Assembly (NCBI GenBank): GCA_029857955.1
Contig: JAOUFY010000008.1
Location: forward strand, 1 to 58,577
DNA length: 58,577 nucleotides
Direction of reading: 5' to 3'
Source: Spirochaetia bacterium
GTDB lineage: Bacteria; Spirochaetota; Leptospiria; Turneriellales; JAOUFE01
In this document: in pieces, positions 1 through 9,153 of the stretch
Numbering within the stretch: the first letter of the stretch is position 1
Layout of the letters: every line of letters starts with the position of its first letter
The notes under the pieces: generated by a model
The model's input: only the letters and a program-made list of their open reading frames with translations
The model's database searches: none
Told to the model about the DNA's origin: nothing
Position numbers and translations under genes: made by a program

Positions 1-65
1 TTTACATGATGAAATCAAGCAGAGAAGTGACGGTATATAAATTGTTCAATAAATATGAGGAAAAA

Positions 66-887
66 ATGCAGGATATAGAAAAAATAATTCATGAAGTTTA
101 TTTAAGCGAAAAAAGGGATTTAACTAAACCTGAGGTAAAAAAAGCCATACTTGATGCCATTGAACTTCTCGACCAAGGTAAAATTCGAGTCGCTCAACCT
201 TCAGAAAACGGTCAATGGCAGGTTAATGTCTGGGTTAAAGAAGCAATTTTATTATATTTTGGAATTATGAATATGCAAACGATGCATGCTGGCGATATCG
301 AGTATTGGGATAAAATTCCTTTAAAAAAGGGCTATGCCGATAGAAAGGTGAGGGTAGTGCCTCCTGCTGTTGCGCGTTATGGTTCTTATATCGAAACCGG
401 CGCTGTTCTGATGCCTTCGTATGTAAATATTGGAGCCTATGTTTCTGCAGGTACTATGGTCGATACATGGGCAACGGTAGGCAGTTGTGCGCAAATTGGA
501 AAAAATGTTCATTTATCAGGCGGTGTTGGTATTGGCGGAGTTTTAGAACCGCCACAGGCAAACCCTGTCATTATAGAAGACAATGCTTTTTTAGGTTCGC
601 GATGTGTTGTAGTTGAAGGTATTCACGTAGAAGAGGGAGCCGTTCTTGGCTCGGGGGTTATTCTTACCGCTTCTACAAAAATAATTGACGTAACCGGAAA
701 AGAACCTGTTTATATAAAAGGCCGCATTCCTAAAAATTCGGTTGTTATTCCAGGGACAATTCCAAAAGTTTTTCCTGCCGGCGAATATCATGTTCCGGCA
801 GCCCTGATCATTGGTCAACGAAAGCCTTCAACCGATTTAAAAACCAGCTTAAACCAGGCTCTTCGCGATTTTGAGGTTAGCGTTTAA
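66..887 (+). CDS. dapD: 2,3,4,5-tetrahydropyridine-2,6-dicarboxylate N-succinyltransferase
   Basis: DapD transfers a succinyl group from succinyl-CoA to tetrahydrodipicolinate in the succinylase branch of diaminopimelate/lysine synthesis, in the cytoplasm. The protein shows the family's helical N-terminus followed by a left-handed beta-helix of hexapeptide repeats (for example GTMVDTWATVGSCAQIG, then GSGVILTAST), and ends in the DapD-type RKPSTDLKTSLNQALRDFEV tail. The frame is open back to an ATG at 6, but the ATG at 66 has a GAGG five bases ahead and gives 273 residues, almost the length of E. coli DapD (274), so I prefer it. The next gene converges, with one base between them. asd, acting earlier in the same pathway, lies 2.3 kb away on the other strand. 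Confidence 0.95.
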   Translation: MQDIEKIIHEVYLSEKRDLTKPEVKKAILDAIELLDQGKIRVAQPSENGQWQVNVWVKEAILLYFGIMNMQTMHAGDIEYWDKIPLKKGYADRKVRVVPPAVARYGSYIETGAVLMPSYVNIGAYVSAGTMVDTWATVGSCAQIGKNVHLSGGVGIGGVLEPPQANPVIIEDNAFLGSRCVVVEGIHVEEGAVLGSGVILTASTKIIDVTGKEPVYIKGRIPKNSVVIPGTIPKVFPAGEYHVPAALIIGQRKPSTDLKTSLNQALRDFEVSV

Positions 888-888
888 A

Positions 889-1920
889 TTACCTTAAATT
901 AAAATTACCGTCTTCTTTAAAGTTAAGCAACAGTGGGTGCTTGATTATAGAAGGTGGTAAATCAAGAGACGTATTGCCTTTTACAGTAAAGTTGCCTTTT
1001 CCGTCTTTAAAGGCGCTTAAAACCTGTTTGCTGAGATTTTTTGAGCTGAATTCATTAACAACTCTGAGTACGGTTTTATTATCGCTGCCTTGAAGCGCGG
1101 TACTGTTTCCATTTACAAGCAGGTCAGAGTTAACCAGAAAATCAAATTGCATTGTGTTAAATTTTAAAGGGGCTTTCGCCAGATTTTCTAAAATAATATC
1201 AAAATTTACTTTAAACTTCAGATCCAGATCATCAGGGTTCACTACCTGGTTTTGAGCAGGTTTCCCCTGAATTAAAGAAATATACATGTTTCTTACTTTT
1301 TGCGGGTCAGCTTTTTTTACAGTCTCAACTGTGGATTTTTTTATAGCATCTTCAATTTCTTTTTGAGATGGCGGAATGACAGTAAATTTGGCAATCGTTA
1401 TTTTCGGTTTAATGGCGGGAATTTGTTGATCCAGTTTAAAGGCCAGTTTTACTGTTTCAGGTATGGCTTTAATGGTTTTAGGAATGGGAATAAATACTGA
1501 AACATCAACATCACATAAAAGATATTCATGTGAATTGTAATCTTTAATCAATTGAATGATGGATTCATAAGTTAAGGTGATGTCAAAACTATTGACAGCT
1601 TTACCTTTTGCATCGACCTTAAAACCTTTTGACGTTGATGTATGGAATAATTTATTTTTTTCAATAGAAAAATCAAGTTCAACAGCATCAAGATTAACGG
1701 CAACAGGGTAGGGGTTATTGATTCCAATATCAAAGGTAAAAGTAATGTCTCTTAACGATATTTTTTTAATGTCAAATTTTTCAATCGTAGCGGTGGGTTT
1801 TGGAATTTTATCGGCAATCTTGCCAAGCGTACCATCCAGTTTGTTCATATTAAACGCATAGATTACTGTTGAAATAAACAGCAAGGAAAAAATGACCGGT
1901 AACTTTTTATTATAATACAT
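889..1920 (-). CDS. Exported protein with two LEA type 2 (WHy)-like domains
   Basis: An N-terminal hydrophobic stretch (about residues 7-23) looks like a signal peptide or anchor, so the protein probably acts in the periplasm. Two similar halves follow. Each has the LEA14/WHy pattern of a beta-sandwich strand in which a polypeptide describes native versus derived forms: DITFTFDIGINNPYPVAVNL near residues 57-76 and DLKFKVNFDIILENLAKAPL in the second half. LEA2-type proteins in bacteria are usually of unknown role, often linked to stress or envelope stability. It converges on dapD and is transcribed away from the NHL protein gene. Assignment to LEA2 is by pattern only, and no catalytic residues are evident. 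Confidence 0.6.
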   Translation of the reverse strand: MYYNKKLPVIFSLLFISTVIYAFNMNKLDGTLGKIADKIPKPTATIEKFDIKKISLRDITFTFDIGINNPYPVAVNLDAVELDFSIEKNKLFHTSTSKGFKVDAKGKAVNSFDITLTYESIIQLIKDYNSHEYLLCDVDVSVFIPIPKTIKAIPETVKLAFKLDQQIPAIKPKITIAKFTVIPPSQKEIEDAIKKSTVETVKKADPQKVRNMYISLIQGKPAQNQVVNPDDLDLKFKVNFDIILENLAKAPLKFNTMQFDFLVNSDLLVNGNSTALQGSDNKTVLRVVNEFSSKNLSKQVLSAFKDGKGNFTVKGNTSLDLPPSIIKHPLLLNFKEDGNFNLR

Positions 1921-2079
1921 AGTATTTCAATTTTGTTAAATATACTAATAATAATTGATTCACTTGTCAATAGAAAAAATTCGTTTTAATGACTATTTAT
2001 AAAAATATACTTGCAGGGGGACTGTCTAATAATTGTCTTGCCAGAAGTGAAATGATTTAAATAATATAAAAAGGTAAAA

Positions 2080-3228
2080 ATGAATTTACAAAAAATAAAT
2101 AAATATCTCTATATTTCCATTGTAATTTCCTTGTGGATAGCAAGCTGCGGCAGCGAAGTTAAAGAAAGTAACCTGGATCAAAGCTATACTGTAACTACTT
2201 TAGCTGATATTTCTATTGACCAGGAAAATAAAAATGCAACGAACCAGATGCCGCAGGGTATTACCGCAGATGGGGAAAATATTTATACAACAGATTTTTA
2301 CAACCATGTAATATTTTGTACATCGATAAAAACCGGCAAGAAATATAAATTTGCTGGAACTTTGGGTGTTGCCGGTTTTAGAGACGGAAACGGCGACGCA
2401 GCAATGTTTAATCGTCCCTATGGCATAACATACTTTGGGGGTAATCTTTATGTTGCGGATTCCGCTAACAGTGTCATACGTAAAATTTCAATTTCTACAA
2501 GGCAGGTAACAACATTTTCAGGACAGCCCGTTGTTGCCGGTCATTTAAACGGATCTTTCGAAAAGGCATTGCTGCGTTTTCCATTTGGCATTGCAACTGA
2601 CGGAAATTTTTTATATATTGCCGACACTGGCAACAGTACAATTCGAAAAATAGATTTGAAAACCAGACATGTTCGAACCCTGGCAGGTTTGGCGGGAGTA
2701 GCCGGTCTTTTTGACGGAAAAGGAAATCAGGCAAGGTTTAATTCCCCTAAAGGTATTGCTGTCGATGAAAAAAATGTATACGTTGCCGATACCATAAACG
2801 GCGCTATTCGCAAAGTTGAAATTGCAACGGGCGAGGTTAGCACTTTAGCCGGAAAAGATTTTCAGCCCGGAGGAATAGATGGAGTTGGCTCTGACGCTCG
2901 ATTTAACAACCCTACCGGCGCAACCATGATGGATGGTCATTTATACATTGCCGATGCGGGAAACAATAAAATTCGTTTAATTTATCCTGAAACTGGAGAA
3001 ACTGTTTCCATTGCCGGTAAACACTTTTACCAATCAAGCTGTCCTACGCTGAACCTTTATCATAAGCTGACAGACAAGGCAAAAGAAAAAGATATTCCTT
3101 TAACAGCAGATGGTATCGGCAGAAAATCTCGCTTTAATTTGCCAAGCGGAATTACAAGCGATGGTAAAAAATTGTATGTTGTCGATACAAAAAATCACCT
3201 GATTCGAGTGATCCAAAAAAATAAATGA
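2080..3228 (+). CDS. NHL-repeat lipoprotein, six-bladed beta-propeller
   Basis: The N-terminus has a basic start, a hydrophobic core and an IASC lipobox near residue 23, so it is probably a lipoprotein of the inner or outer membrane. Six NHL-type repeats follow, each with the pattern G-I-x-x-D-G-x-x-L-Y-x-A-D-x-x-N-x-x-I-R-K-I (for example GIATDGNFLYIADTGNSTIR), enough to close a six-bladed beta-propeller. Such propellers normally bind proteins, sugars or peptides; no enzyme motif is visible. The stop codon abuts the end of the converging asd gene with no gap. The ligand is unknown. Confidence 0.85.
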   Translation: MNLQKINKYLYISIVISLWIASCGSEVKESNLDQSYTVTTLADISIDQENKNATNQMPQGITADGENIYTTDFYNHVIFCTSIKTGKKYKFAGTLGVAGFRDGNGDAAMFNRPYGITYFGGNLYVADSANSVIRKISISTRQVTTFSGQPVVAGHLNGSFEKALLRFPFGIATDGNFLYIADTGNSTIRKIDLKTRHVRTLAGLAGVAGLFDGKGNQARFNSPKGIAVDEKNVYVADTINGAIRKVEIATGEVSTLAGKDFQPGGIDGVGSDARFNNPTGATMMDGHLYIADAGNNKIRLIYPETGETVSIAGKHFYQSSCPTLNLYHKLTDKAKEKDIPLTADGIGRKSRFNLPSGITSDGKKLYVVDTKNHLIRVIQKNK

Positions 3229-4233
3229 TTACACCAGCAGCTTTGCAATTTGTACGGCATTTAAAGCTGCGCCTTTTAAAAGCTGGTCGCCGCAGACAAA
3301 AAGGTTTATAGCTTTCGAGGGTAGTGATTCATCTTTTCGGATTCGACCAACCAGACAATCATAATTTCCACTGGCTTCATTTGGCATGGGGAAGTGATTA
3401 TTTTTTCGGTCATCGATAACTTTAATGCCTGGAAATTCATCCAGTAGAGTTTTACATTCTTCCACTGACGGAGCCTCGTTATGGAATTCCATGTTGACTG
3501 CTTCGCTGTGCGCTCTAAATATCGGAACCCTTACGCAGGTCGCAGTGATGCTGATATTGTCATCGTGTAAAATTTTACGACTTTCTTTAAAGGTTTTCAT
3601 CTCCTCTTCATTATACCCGTTTTCAAGCATTTTTGAGTTATGAGAAAATAAATTAAATGCATAGGGGTGTGGCATGATCGTTTGTTGAAACGGTTGATCA
3701 TTTAAGTAAGCAATAGATGCTTTTCGTAATTCTTCCATGGCTTCCCAGCCGGCTCCGGAAGCTGCCTGGTAAGTTGAAAGTACAATGCGCTTGACTGGAT
3801 ATTTTTTATGAATGGGATAAACGGCCATGAGCATTATTATTGTAGAACAGTTCGGGTTGGCTATAATTCCATTGTGTTTTAAAGCATCCTGCGGATTTAT
3901 TTCTGGAATCACAAGAGGAACATCCGCATCCATTCGAAATGCAGAGGAATTATCAATCATAACGCATCCTGAATTTTTTACATCTTCAGCATAAAGACGA
4001 CTGATTGAACTGCCTGCAGAAAAAAGGGCAATATCAACATTTTTAAATGACTCACGGGTGGTTTCTTCAACCGGTATGCCGGTTTGTTTAAATTTTAACG
4101 TTTTACCTGCGCTTCTTTTTGATGCAAGAAGTTTTAAGTTTTTAATGGGCAGGTTTAATTTTTCAAGAACACTGATAAACTCAAGCCCTACTGCGCCGGT
4201 TGCGCCTACAATTGCAATTGATTTTTCGCTCAT
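3229..4233 (-). CDS. asd: Aspartate-semialdehyde dehydrogenase
   Basis: Asd reduces aspartyl phosphate to aspartate semialdehyde with NADPH, the shared step to lysine/diaminopimelate, threonine and methionine. The N-terminus carries the dinucleotide-binding GATGAVG motif (residues 10-16). The catalytic cysteine lies in NPNCST (Cys129), followed by the TYQAASGAG substrate region and a C-terminal FVCGDQLLKGAALNAVQIA segment. The frame extends upstream to 4329, but family alignment begins at MSEKSIAIVGATG, so the start at 4233 is chosen (334 residues). No strong ribosome binding site is seen. Its stop meets the end of the converging NHL lipoprotein gene directly. Confidence 0.96.
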   Translation of the reverse strand: MSEKSIAIVGATGAVGLEFISVLEKLNLPIKNLKLLASKRSAGKTLKFKQTGIPVEETTRESFKNVDIALFSAGSSISRLYAEDVKNSGCVMIDNSSAFRMDADVPLVIPEINPQDALKHNGIIANPNCSTIIMLMAVYPIHKKYPVKRIVLSTYQAASGAGWEAMEELRKASIAYLNDQPFQQTIMPHPYAFNLFSHNSKMLENGYNEEEMKTFKESRKILHDDNISITATCVRVPIFRAHSEAVNMEFHNEAPSVEECKTLLDEFPGIKVIDDRKNNHFPMPNEASGNYDCLVGRIRKDESLPSKAINLFVCGDQLLKGAALNAVQIAKLLV

Positions 4234-4428
4234 ACGCAGAGCTATTAATTGCAAACACTCCGTCAAGCAATAGGTTTTGAAACCTGACAAAGTTGCTGCG
4301 TGTGCCAATATGTAAATTGCCGGCGGCAATTTAAAAAAACCAACCTTGTTTATGTGAATTTGATTTTAATAATGTAATGCATAACCGGAATTTCTTGAGT
4401 TTAGATGATCCTGTGTCGAAAATAATAA

Positions 4429-5151
4429 ATGATGAGAATAGGTCTAATAAGCCTTATCCTATTATCGCACTTATTGCTGTTTCCTTTAGCAAAAAAATTT
4501 TTGCTTTTTTCAAAAAGTGATGATTGCAATAAATCTGATCAACGGGACGGATATTCGTGTAATGATAACGATTCATCAGGAGAGAATTTCTCAAATAAAA
4601 ATAATAAAATAATATATAAAGTAGTTAATGGAGATAGTTTATATTCGATATCTGAAAAATACAATGTATCTGTAACTGATATAATGAATTGGAATGATTT
4701 AAATAACAATAAAAAAATTTTTCGCGGTCAAAAATTGGTCATTAAAACGGCGCGTCGAAATGAAAAACTTTCACCTGGAGAGTCCATTCGTTTGTATCGT
4801 CCTGAAGGAAAGTGGAAAGTCATTAAGGGTTATACACCATATGGTGATATAAAAAACTTTGGTTTATTGTATACAATCGGATCCCAAAGAAGTATAAAAC
4901 CGGCCAATTCAGGAACAGTTGTTAAAATTAGTTATTTAAGAGGATATGGAAAATATATTTTGATTGACCATGGGAACGGGTGGCATAGCATGTATTCAAA
5001 TTTAGATGATGTGAAAGTAAAATCAGGGCAATACGTGAATTTTTCTGAAACAATAGGTAATATTAAAGATAATAAATTATTTTTTTTACTGGCATATAAT
5101 GGCAAACCGGTGAATCCAACCGGATATTTCAAAACAACGGTGAGGGATTGA
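4429..5151 (+). CDS. LysM domain protein with degenerate M23 (LytM) peptidase domain
   Basis: The protein has an N-terminal membrane segment (about residues 3-27), a LysM peptidoglycan-binding domain (about 62-105, starting YKVVNGDSLYSISEKYNVS) and a C-terminal M23/LytM fold (about 120-235). The M23 zinc ligands are not intact: there is no HxxxD at the expected place and the HxH motif is replaced around FFLLAYNGKPVNPTGYF. This suggests an inactive LytM factor, like NlpD or EnvC, which activate amidases at the divider. The stop codon overlaps the start of the next gene (TGATG). The first two codons are both ATG; no good ribosome binding site distinguishes them. Confidence 0.8.
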   Translation: MMRIGLISLILLSHLLLFPLAKKFLLFSKSDDCNKSDQRDGYSCNDNDSSGENFSNKNNKIIYKVVNGDSLYSISEKYNVSVTDIMNWNDLNNNKKIFRGQKLVIKTARRNEKLSPGESIRLYRPEGKWKVIKGYTPYGDIKNFGLLYTIGSQRSIKPANSGTVVKISYLRGYGKYILIDHGNGWHSMYSNLDDVKVKSGQYVNFSETIGNIKDNKLFFLLAYNGKPVNPTGYFKTTVRD

Positions 5152-6380
5152 TGAACTGGGAATTAACGAACGGTACCATTGTAACCCCGGAGCATGTAGT
5201 TCATAACGGCTCTATTACTATTGGGAATAATAAAATACTTAAAGTTGAAAAAAAACAGTCCGGCGACAGTAAAATTCAAATTGATTTAAATGGTTTGATT
5301 GTTTTTCCGGGTTTAATTAACGGACATGATCATTTGCTTGGTTCATATATGCCTCGTGTCGGCGCCCGAAAGCCTTACTTGAACTGGCTTGTATGGGATA
5401 ACGATTTAAAATCGGCTCCTGTTTATGCGGAAAGACAGCAAATTGAATCCAGGGATTTATATTTACTTGGCGCATTTCGTCATTTGTTATGCGGTGTAAC
5501 TTCTGTTCATGATCATATTCCTCATTTTGTACAGGATATGTTTAAAGAAAACCTGTCCATTCGGCTGATTGATAATTATACCCTGGCTCATTCCATTACA
5601 TCTTTTGCATTAAAGTGGGGAGATAGTATTGAAATGGAACATCGTCTGGCCAGAGAACGAAATATACCTTTTGTAGCGCATTGTTCGGAAGGCTATGATG
5701 AAGAGACGAAAAAATCTGTATCGGTCTTAAATGAAAAGGGAGCTTTAAATAAAAATACTGTACTTGTGCACGGTATTGCCTTTTCAGATGATGATATCAA
5801 GCTGCTGGAAAAAAATGAATGTAACGTTATATGGTGTCCTGCTTCAAATATTTATATGTTTGAAAAAACTGCACCCGTTAAAGAATTAATCGATCACAAG
5901 GTTAACGTTTGTCTTGGAACAGATTCTCCGATGTCGGGTTCAGTCAACATGTTTCAGGAAATATTTATGGCTAAAAAATATTTTGAATCGACCTATAACA
6001 CAGAGTTAAGCGCAAAAACATTATTAAATATGTTGACGATAAATCCAGCAAAAGCATTTTCACTAAAAAATCTGGGAACCCTCGCTGCCGGTCAACTGGC
6101 TGATTTTGTAATTGTTAATGGAGATAAATCTCATCCATATGAGGCAGTTAACACCATGAATTATGAGGATATAATGCTGGTTGTAATTGACGGTAAGCCG
6201 TTGTATGGCGATGAAAGTTTTATACCTTTATTTGAAGCTCTGGGTGTATCATTTCAAAAAATTAAAGTAGACTCATTTAAAAAAATTATTCACGGGGATA
6301 TTCTGGGACTTCTTGACAGAATACGAGCTAATGTTGGTTTTCACAAAGAACTCGAATTTTTACCCGTAGAAGCATGGTAA
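5151..6380 (+). CDS. Amidohydrolase family protein (TRZ/ATZ or MtaD-like deaminase/hydrolase)
   Basis: A cytoplasmic metal-dependent hydrolase of the amidohydrolase superfamily. Metal-ligand motifs are seen in order: GHDH (His59, His61), AHCSEG, VHG and GTDSPM, followed by the C-terminal composite beta domain (GTLAAGQLADFVIVNG). This is the layout of chlorohydrolase/5-methylthioadenosine deaminase-like members, which deaminate or dechlorinate heterocycles; the actual substrate cannot be told. The ATG at 5151 overlaps the upstream stop (TGATG) and has GAGG at 5142-5145; a TTG three bases earlier is less likely. At 409 residues it is slightly shorter than typical relatives. It appears to share an operon with the two cyclic-nucleotide-domain genes downstream. 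Confidence 0.85.
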   Translation: MNWELTNGTIVTPEHVVHNGSITIGNNKILKVEKKQSGDSKIQIDLNGLIVFPGLINGHDHLLGSYMPRVGARKPYLNWLVWDNDLKSAPVYAERQQIESRDLYLLGAFRHLLCGVTSVHDHIPHFVQDMFKENLSIRLIDNYTLAHSITSFALKWGDSIEMEHRLARERNIPFVAHCSEGYDEETKKSVSVLNEKGALNKNTVLVHGIAFSDDDIKLLEKNECNVIWCPASNIYMFEKTAPVKELIDHKVNVCLGTDSPMSGSVNMFQEIFMAKKYFESTYNTELSAKTLLNMLTINPAKAFSLKNLGTLAAGQLADFVIVNGDKSHPYEAVNTMNYEDIMLVVIDGKPLYGDESFIPLFEALGVSFQKIKVDSFKKIIHGDILGLLDRIRANVGFHKELEFLPVEAW

Positions 6381-6381
6381 T

Positions 6382-7632
6382 ATGTCAGGACCAACATTAA
6401 GAACATATAAAGCCGGTTCCATTATTTATTTTATTGAAGATCGCGGCAGTGAAGTATTTGTATTACAAAAAGGACGAATTGTTTTAATTTCAAATTCACT
6501 GGATAATGCTACAGAAACAAAGGAAGATGTTCAAAAAGGCGAATTTTTTGGCGTAAAATCAGCCCTGGGCATGTATCCCCGAGAAGAAACCGCTCAAGTA
6601 TTGTCTGATGCTGTTGTTTTGGTTTTTACACCGCAGATGTTTGAGGTTTTTTGCATGAAAAATACCAGACTGGTATTGCAGATGCTCAAAGTATTTTCAG
6701 GCCAGTTACGAAAAGTTCATCGAAAAGTACGTGAATTGCTTGGCGAGGCCGGTCAACAGGAAAATTCAATTGAACTTTTACGAACAGCAGAGTCATTTTA
6801 TAAAAGCAATGAAATGGATCATGCAAGTTATGCTTTTAAAGCATTTTTAAAAAACTACGACAACTCACCATTAAAATCACGCGCTCAATCAATGTTAAAT
6901 TTAATCTCAAAAAATCAGCCTTATCCTGTAGAGATGGATTCAATTGATTCTGTTATGTCCAAAATTTATGCGGGAGAATCGGATTTAAATACAAATCAGT
7001 TTGATTTATCCAATGATAATGGTTATCATAATTCAATGGAACCGCCTCCGCTGGAAAACTTTTCAAATGCGGATCATAATGATTTACATGATATCGACAT
7101 AGATATTCCAGAAATGGATATTCCTGATATGGATAATTCTGATATGGAATTGCCTGACATGGACTTACCTTCAATTTCAAGCTCGTCTAATTTAAATACT
7201 TCTGCTGCTGCTGTTGCCGCTGCTCCTCCTGTTGTTAAACCAGGAATTTCTCAGCTTTATTACGACGGCATAAATGAGTTTTCAAGACAAAACTGGGATG
7301 CAGCCATTAAAAAATTTGAAGCATCACTTCAGCAAACAAAATTTGAAAACGATGCAGAAGCTTCTTTTATAGAAAAATCTTCGTTTGAACTTGCTCGTAC
7401 ATACCTTAAAAAAGGCGATCTTAATACCAGCGGAAACAAGTTTGCAGAATTTGTAAAAAAATATCCACGCAGTCAGAATATTAAAAAAGCAATGATGTAC
7501 ATTGCTGACATATATGAAAAAAAAGGCGATAAGCAGAGAGCCATTGCTCTCTATAACAAGGTCATTGGAATGCCGCCGCGCGATAAAGACTCCTCTTATG
7601 CAAAGCAGCAATTAGATAGGTTAATGAAATAA
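6382..7632 (+). CDS. Cyclic nucleotide-binding domain fused to TPR region
   Basis: Residues 1-115 form a cyclic-nucleotide-binding domain, with an FFGVKSALGMYPREETAQVL stretch where CAP-family proteins bind the phosphate. There is no helix-turn-helix. Two TPR-type regions follow (about 130-175 and 285-410, the latter ending in KYPRSQNIKKAMMYIADIYE), resembling the YbgF/BamD kind. They are separated by an acidic linker of repeated D-I-P-E-M-D or D-M-E-L-P type units (about 235-268) and an alanine run. This looks like a signal-responsive scaffold rather than a transcription factor. Its stop overlaps the start of the next gene (TAATG), and both carry the same sensor fold, so they are probably co-expressed. 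Confidence 0.8.
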   Translation: MSGPTLRTYKAGSIIYFIEDRGSEVFVLQKGRIVLISNSLDNATETKEDVQKGEFFGVKSALGMYPREETAQVLSDAVVLVFTPQMFEVFCMKNTRLVLQMLKVFSGQLRKVHRKVRELLGEAGQQENSIELLRTAESFYKSNEMDHASYAFKAFLKNYDNSPLKSRAQSMLNLISKNQPYPVEMDSIDSVMSKIYAGESDLNTNQFDLSNDNGYHNSMEPPPLENFSNADHNDLHDIDIDIPEMDIPDMDNSDMELPDMDLPSISSSSNLNTSAAAVAAAPPVVKPGISQLYYDGINEFSRQNWDAAIKKFEASLQQTKFENDAEASFIEKSSFELARTYLKKGDLNTSGNKFAEFVKKYPRSQNIKKAMMYIADIYEKKGDKQRAIALYNKVIGMPPRDKDSSYAKQQLDRLMK

Positions 7633-8273
7633 TGCAGTTAGAAGGTTTAACAAGTAAATTTGGCAAGGAATTTCAACCTGGAGAAATGATCTTTTGTGAG
7701 TTTGAACCAGGCGATGACTTTTATCTTATTCAGAAAGGTAAAGTAAAAATCAGTAAAATTGTAAAAGATACTGAAAAAACAATGGATATACTTGAAGCGG
7801 GGGATATCTTTGGTGAAATGGCAATACTTGAAGAGCAGCCAAGATCTGCCTCAGCTACTGCGGTTGACACTGTCACGGCGCTGCATTTTAACCGAGAAAA
7901 CTTTGTAACGCTCATGAGCAGTCAGCCTCAGCTTGCTTTTAAGCTGCTGGTAATATTTACCAAAAGAATTTATGATGCCAGAAGAAGATTAAAAATTCTG
8001 TTGTTGGATGATGTTCAGGCAAAGGTCTGCGACGCTTTTTTAATGCTTTCTGAAAAAGAACCGAATTATCGTGATCTTAAAGAAGTTGTTTTAAGAATCA
8101 CGGCTGATGGAATTGCTCACTGGTGTGGCGAGTCAGTTGAAAAAATTCAGCCAATACTAAGTCATTGGGCAAAAATTGGAAAAGTTGAGCTATTTGCAGA
8201 TAGAATTCACGTTAATAATTTAAATGATTGCAGAAGGCTGGTTTCAGCAAAACGGAAAGAAAAGACAGGTTGA
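7632..8273 (+). CDS. Crp/Fnr family regulator
   Basis: The N-terminal cyclic-nucleotide-binding domain is clear: GDDFYLIQKGKVKISK, then GDIFGEMAILEEQPRSASAT, the phosphate-binding-cassette region. The long dimer helix is at about residues 105-135. The C-terminal part (about 145-213) has the size of a winged helix-turn-helix, with ADGIAHWCGESVEKIQPILS as the likely helix-turn-helix, though it is divergent from CRP. The protein therefore probably binds DNA in response to a nucleotide or other small ligand. It overlaps the upstream CNB-TPR gene by one base. Targets are unknown. Confidence 0.85.
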   Translation: MQLEGLTSKFGKEFQPGEMIFCEFEPGDDFYLIQKGKVKISKIVKDTEKTMDILEAGDIFGEMAILEEQPRSASATAVDTVTALHFNRENFVTLMSSQPQLAFKLLVIFTKRIYDARRRLKILLLDDVQAKVCDAFLMLSEKEPNYRDLKEVVLRITADGIAHWCGESVEKIQPILSHWAKIGKVELFADRIHVNNLNDCRRLVSAKRKEKTG

Positions 8274-8420
8274 ATTTTTTTAATATATCTTAAGCTGATG
8301 CGCAATCTTGTCGATGTTTAATAAAAGGTATATGAATAAATGTTATTGAATTATATTTATAATACCAGGATCAAAATTATAAAGTTTGACTTATTTTAAA
8401 TGGGGAAATAGGTGTTGTCA

Positions 8421-9137
8421 ATGAGAAAAACAAGTATAAGTATATTCATATTAGCATTCTGTGCATGGGGAATTTCAGAAAATAAAATATTTGCTCAAAA
8501 TACCGCCGCGCCTGTTTCCGAAAAAGCAATACCGTTAAACGTCTCTATAAGAGATGACCGTTTTACGATTGAAAATGTTAGTTTTTTTAAAAGACTTGAA
8601 AAGGTTCATGCAACTTTAAATATAAATTTTGAATTGCATAACCAGACTGATAAAGATATTAAATTAAAAGTTGTATTGGTGGCATTTAAAAACATCGGTA
8701 GTGAAGACAAAGAGCTTCGCAGAAAAATCAAGTATCCTGTCTGGAGAAAACGAGACCTTGACAAAGAGCAAAGAAAAAATATTTTACTGGATAGTATTCC
8801 TGCTATTGATAAAAACGCGGTGGATCCGGATATAAAAGACAGCCGCATTTATCCTGAATTTCAAAAATACATGATGTATTTAAGTAAAAATACTTCCGTA
8901 GGAAACGATATCCTTCTTAAAGGTATAAATACGGGAGTTGCCGAAACATTAGGAAATGTTGAACTTACTTATGTAACGCAGCCTATGAAAACATCAGCTT
9001 TTGCAAAAATGAAAGTCCAATTTAATACTCAAAATGAATTTTTTAATTACTTTGGAATTATACTCATTGACCCGGAACAAAATAAAATTGTAGGATCCGA
9101 TTTATTTTATTTTAACGGCTCATTTCGTACTCATTGA
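8421..9137 (+). CDS. Exported protein of unknown function
   Basis: I do not recognise this family. The N-terminus is a good signal peptide with a likely cleavage after FAQ near residue 26. The mature part has a beta-rich pattern (VHATLNINFELHNQTDKDIK) that reads like an immunoglobulin-type or DUF-like domain, and a second region near the C-terminus. The reading frame is open back to a GTG at 8412, but the ATG at 8421 places the signal peptide right at the start and has AGGTG a few bases ahead. It is followed by nadA on the opposite strand. Periplasmic location is inferred. Confidence 0.6.
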   Translation: MRKTSISIFILAFCAWGISENKIFAQNTAAPVSEKAIPLNVSIRDDRFTIENVSFFKRLEKVHATLNINFELHNQTDKDIKLKVVLVAFKNIGSEDKELRRKIKYPVWRKRDLDKEQRKNILLDSIPAIDKNAVDPDIKDSRIYPEFQKYMMYLSKNTSVGNDILLKGINTGVAETLGNVELTYVTQPMKTSAFAKMKVQFNTQNEFFNYFGIILIDPEQNKIVGSDLFYFNGSFRTH

Positions 9138-9153
9138 TCTTGATGATTTAAAC

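Noticed and set aside
4234..4329. Upstream extension of asd
   Set aside because: The extra 32 residues have no similarity to the family, whose start is at MSEKSIAIVGATG.
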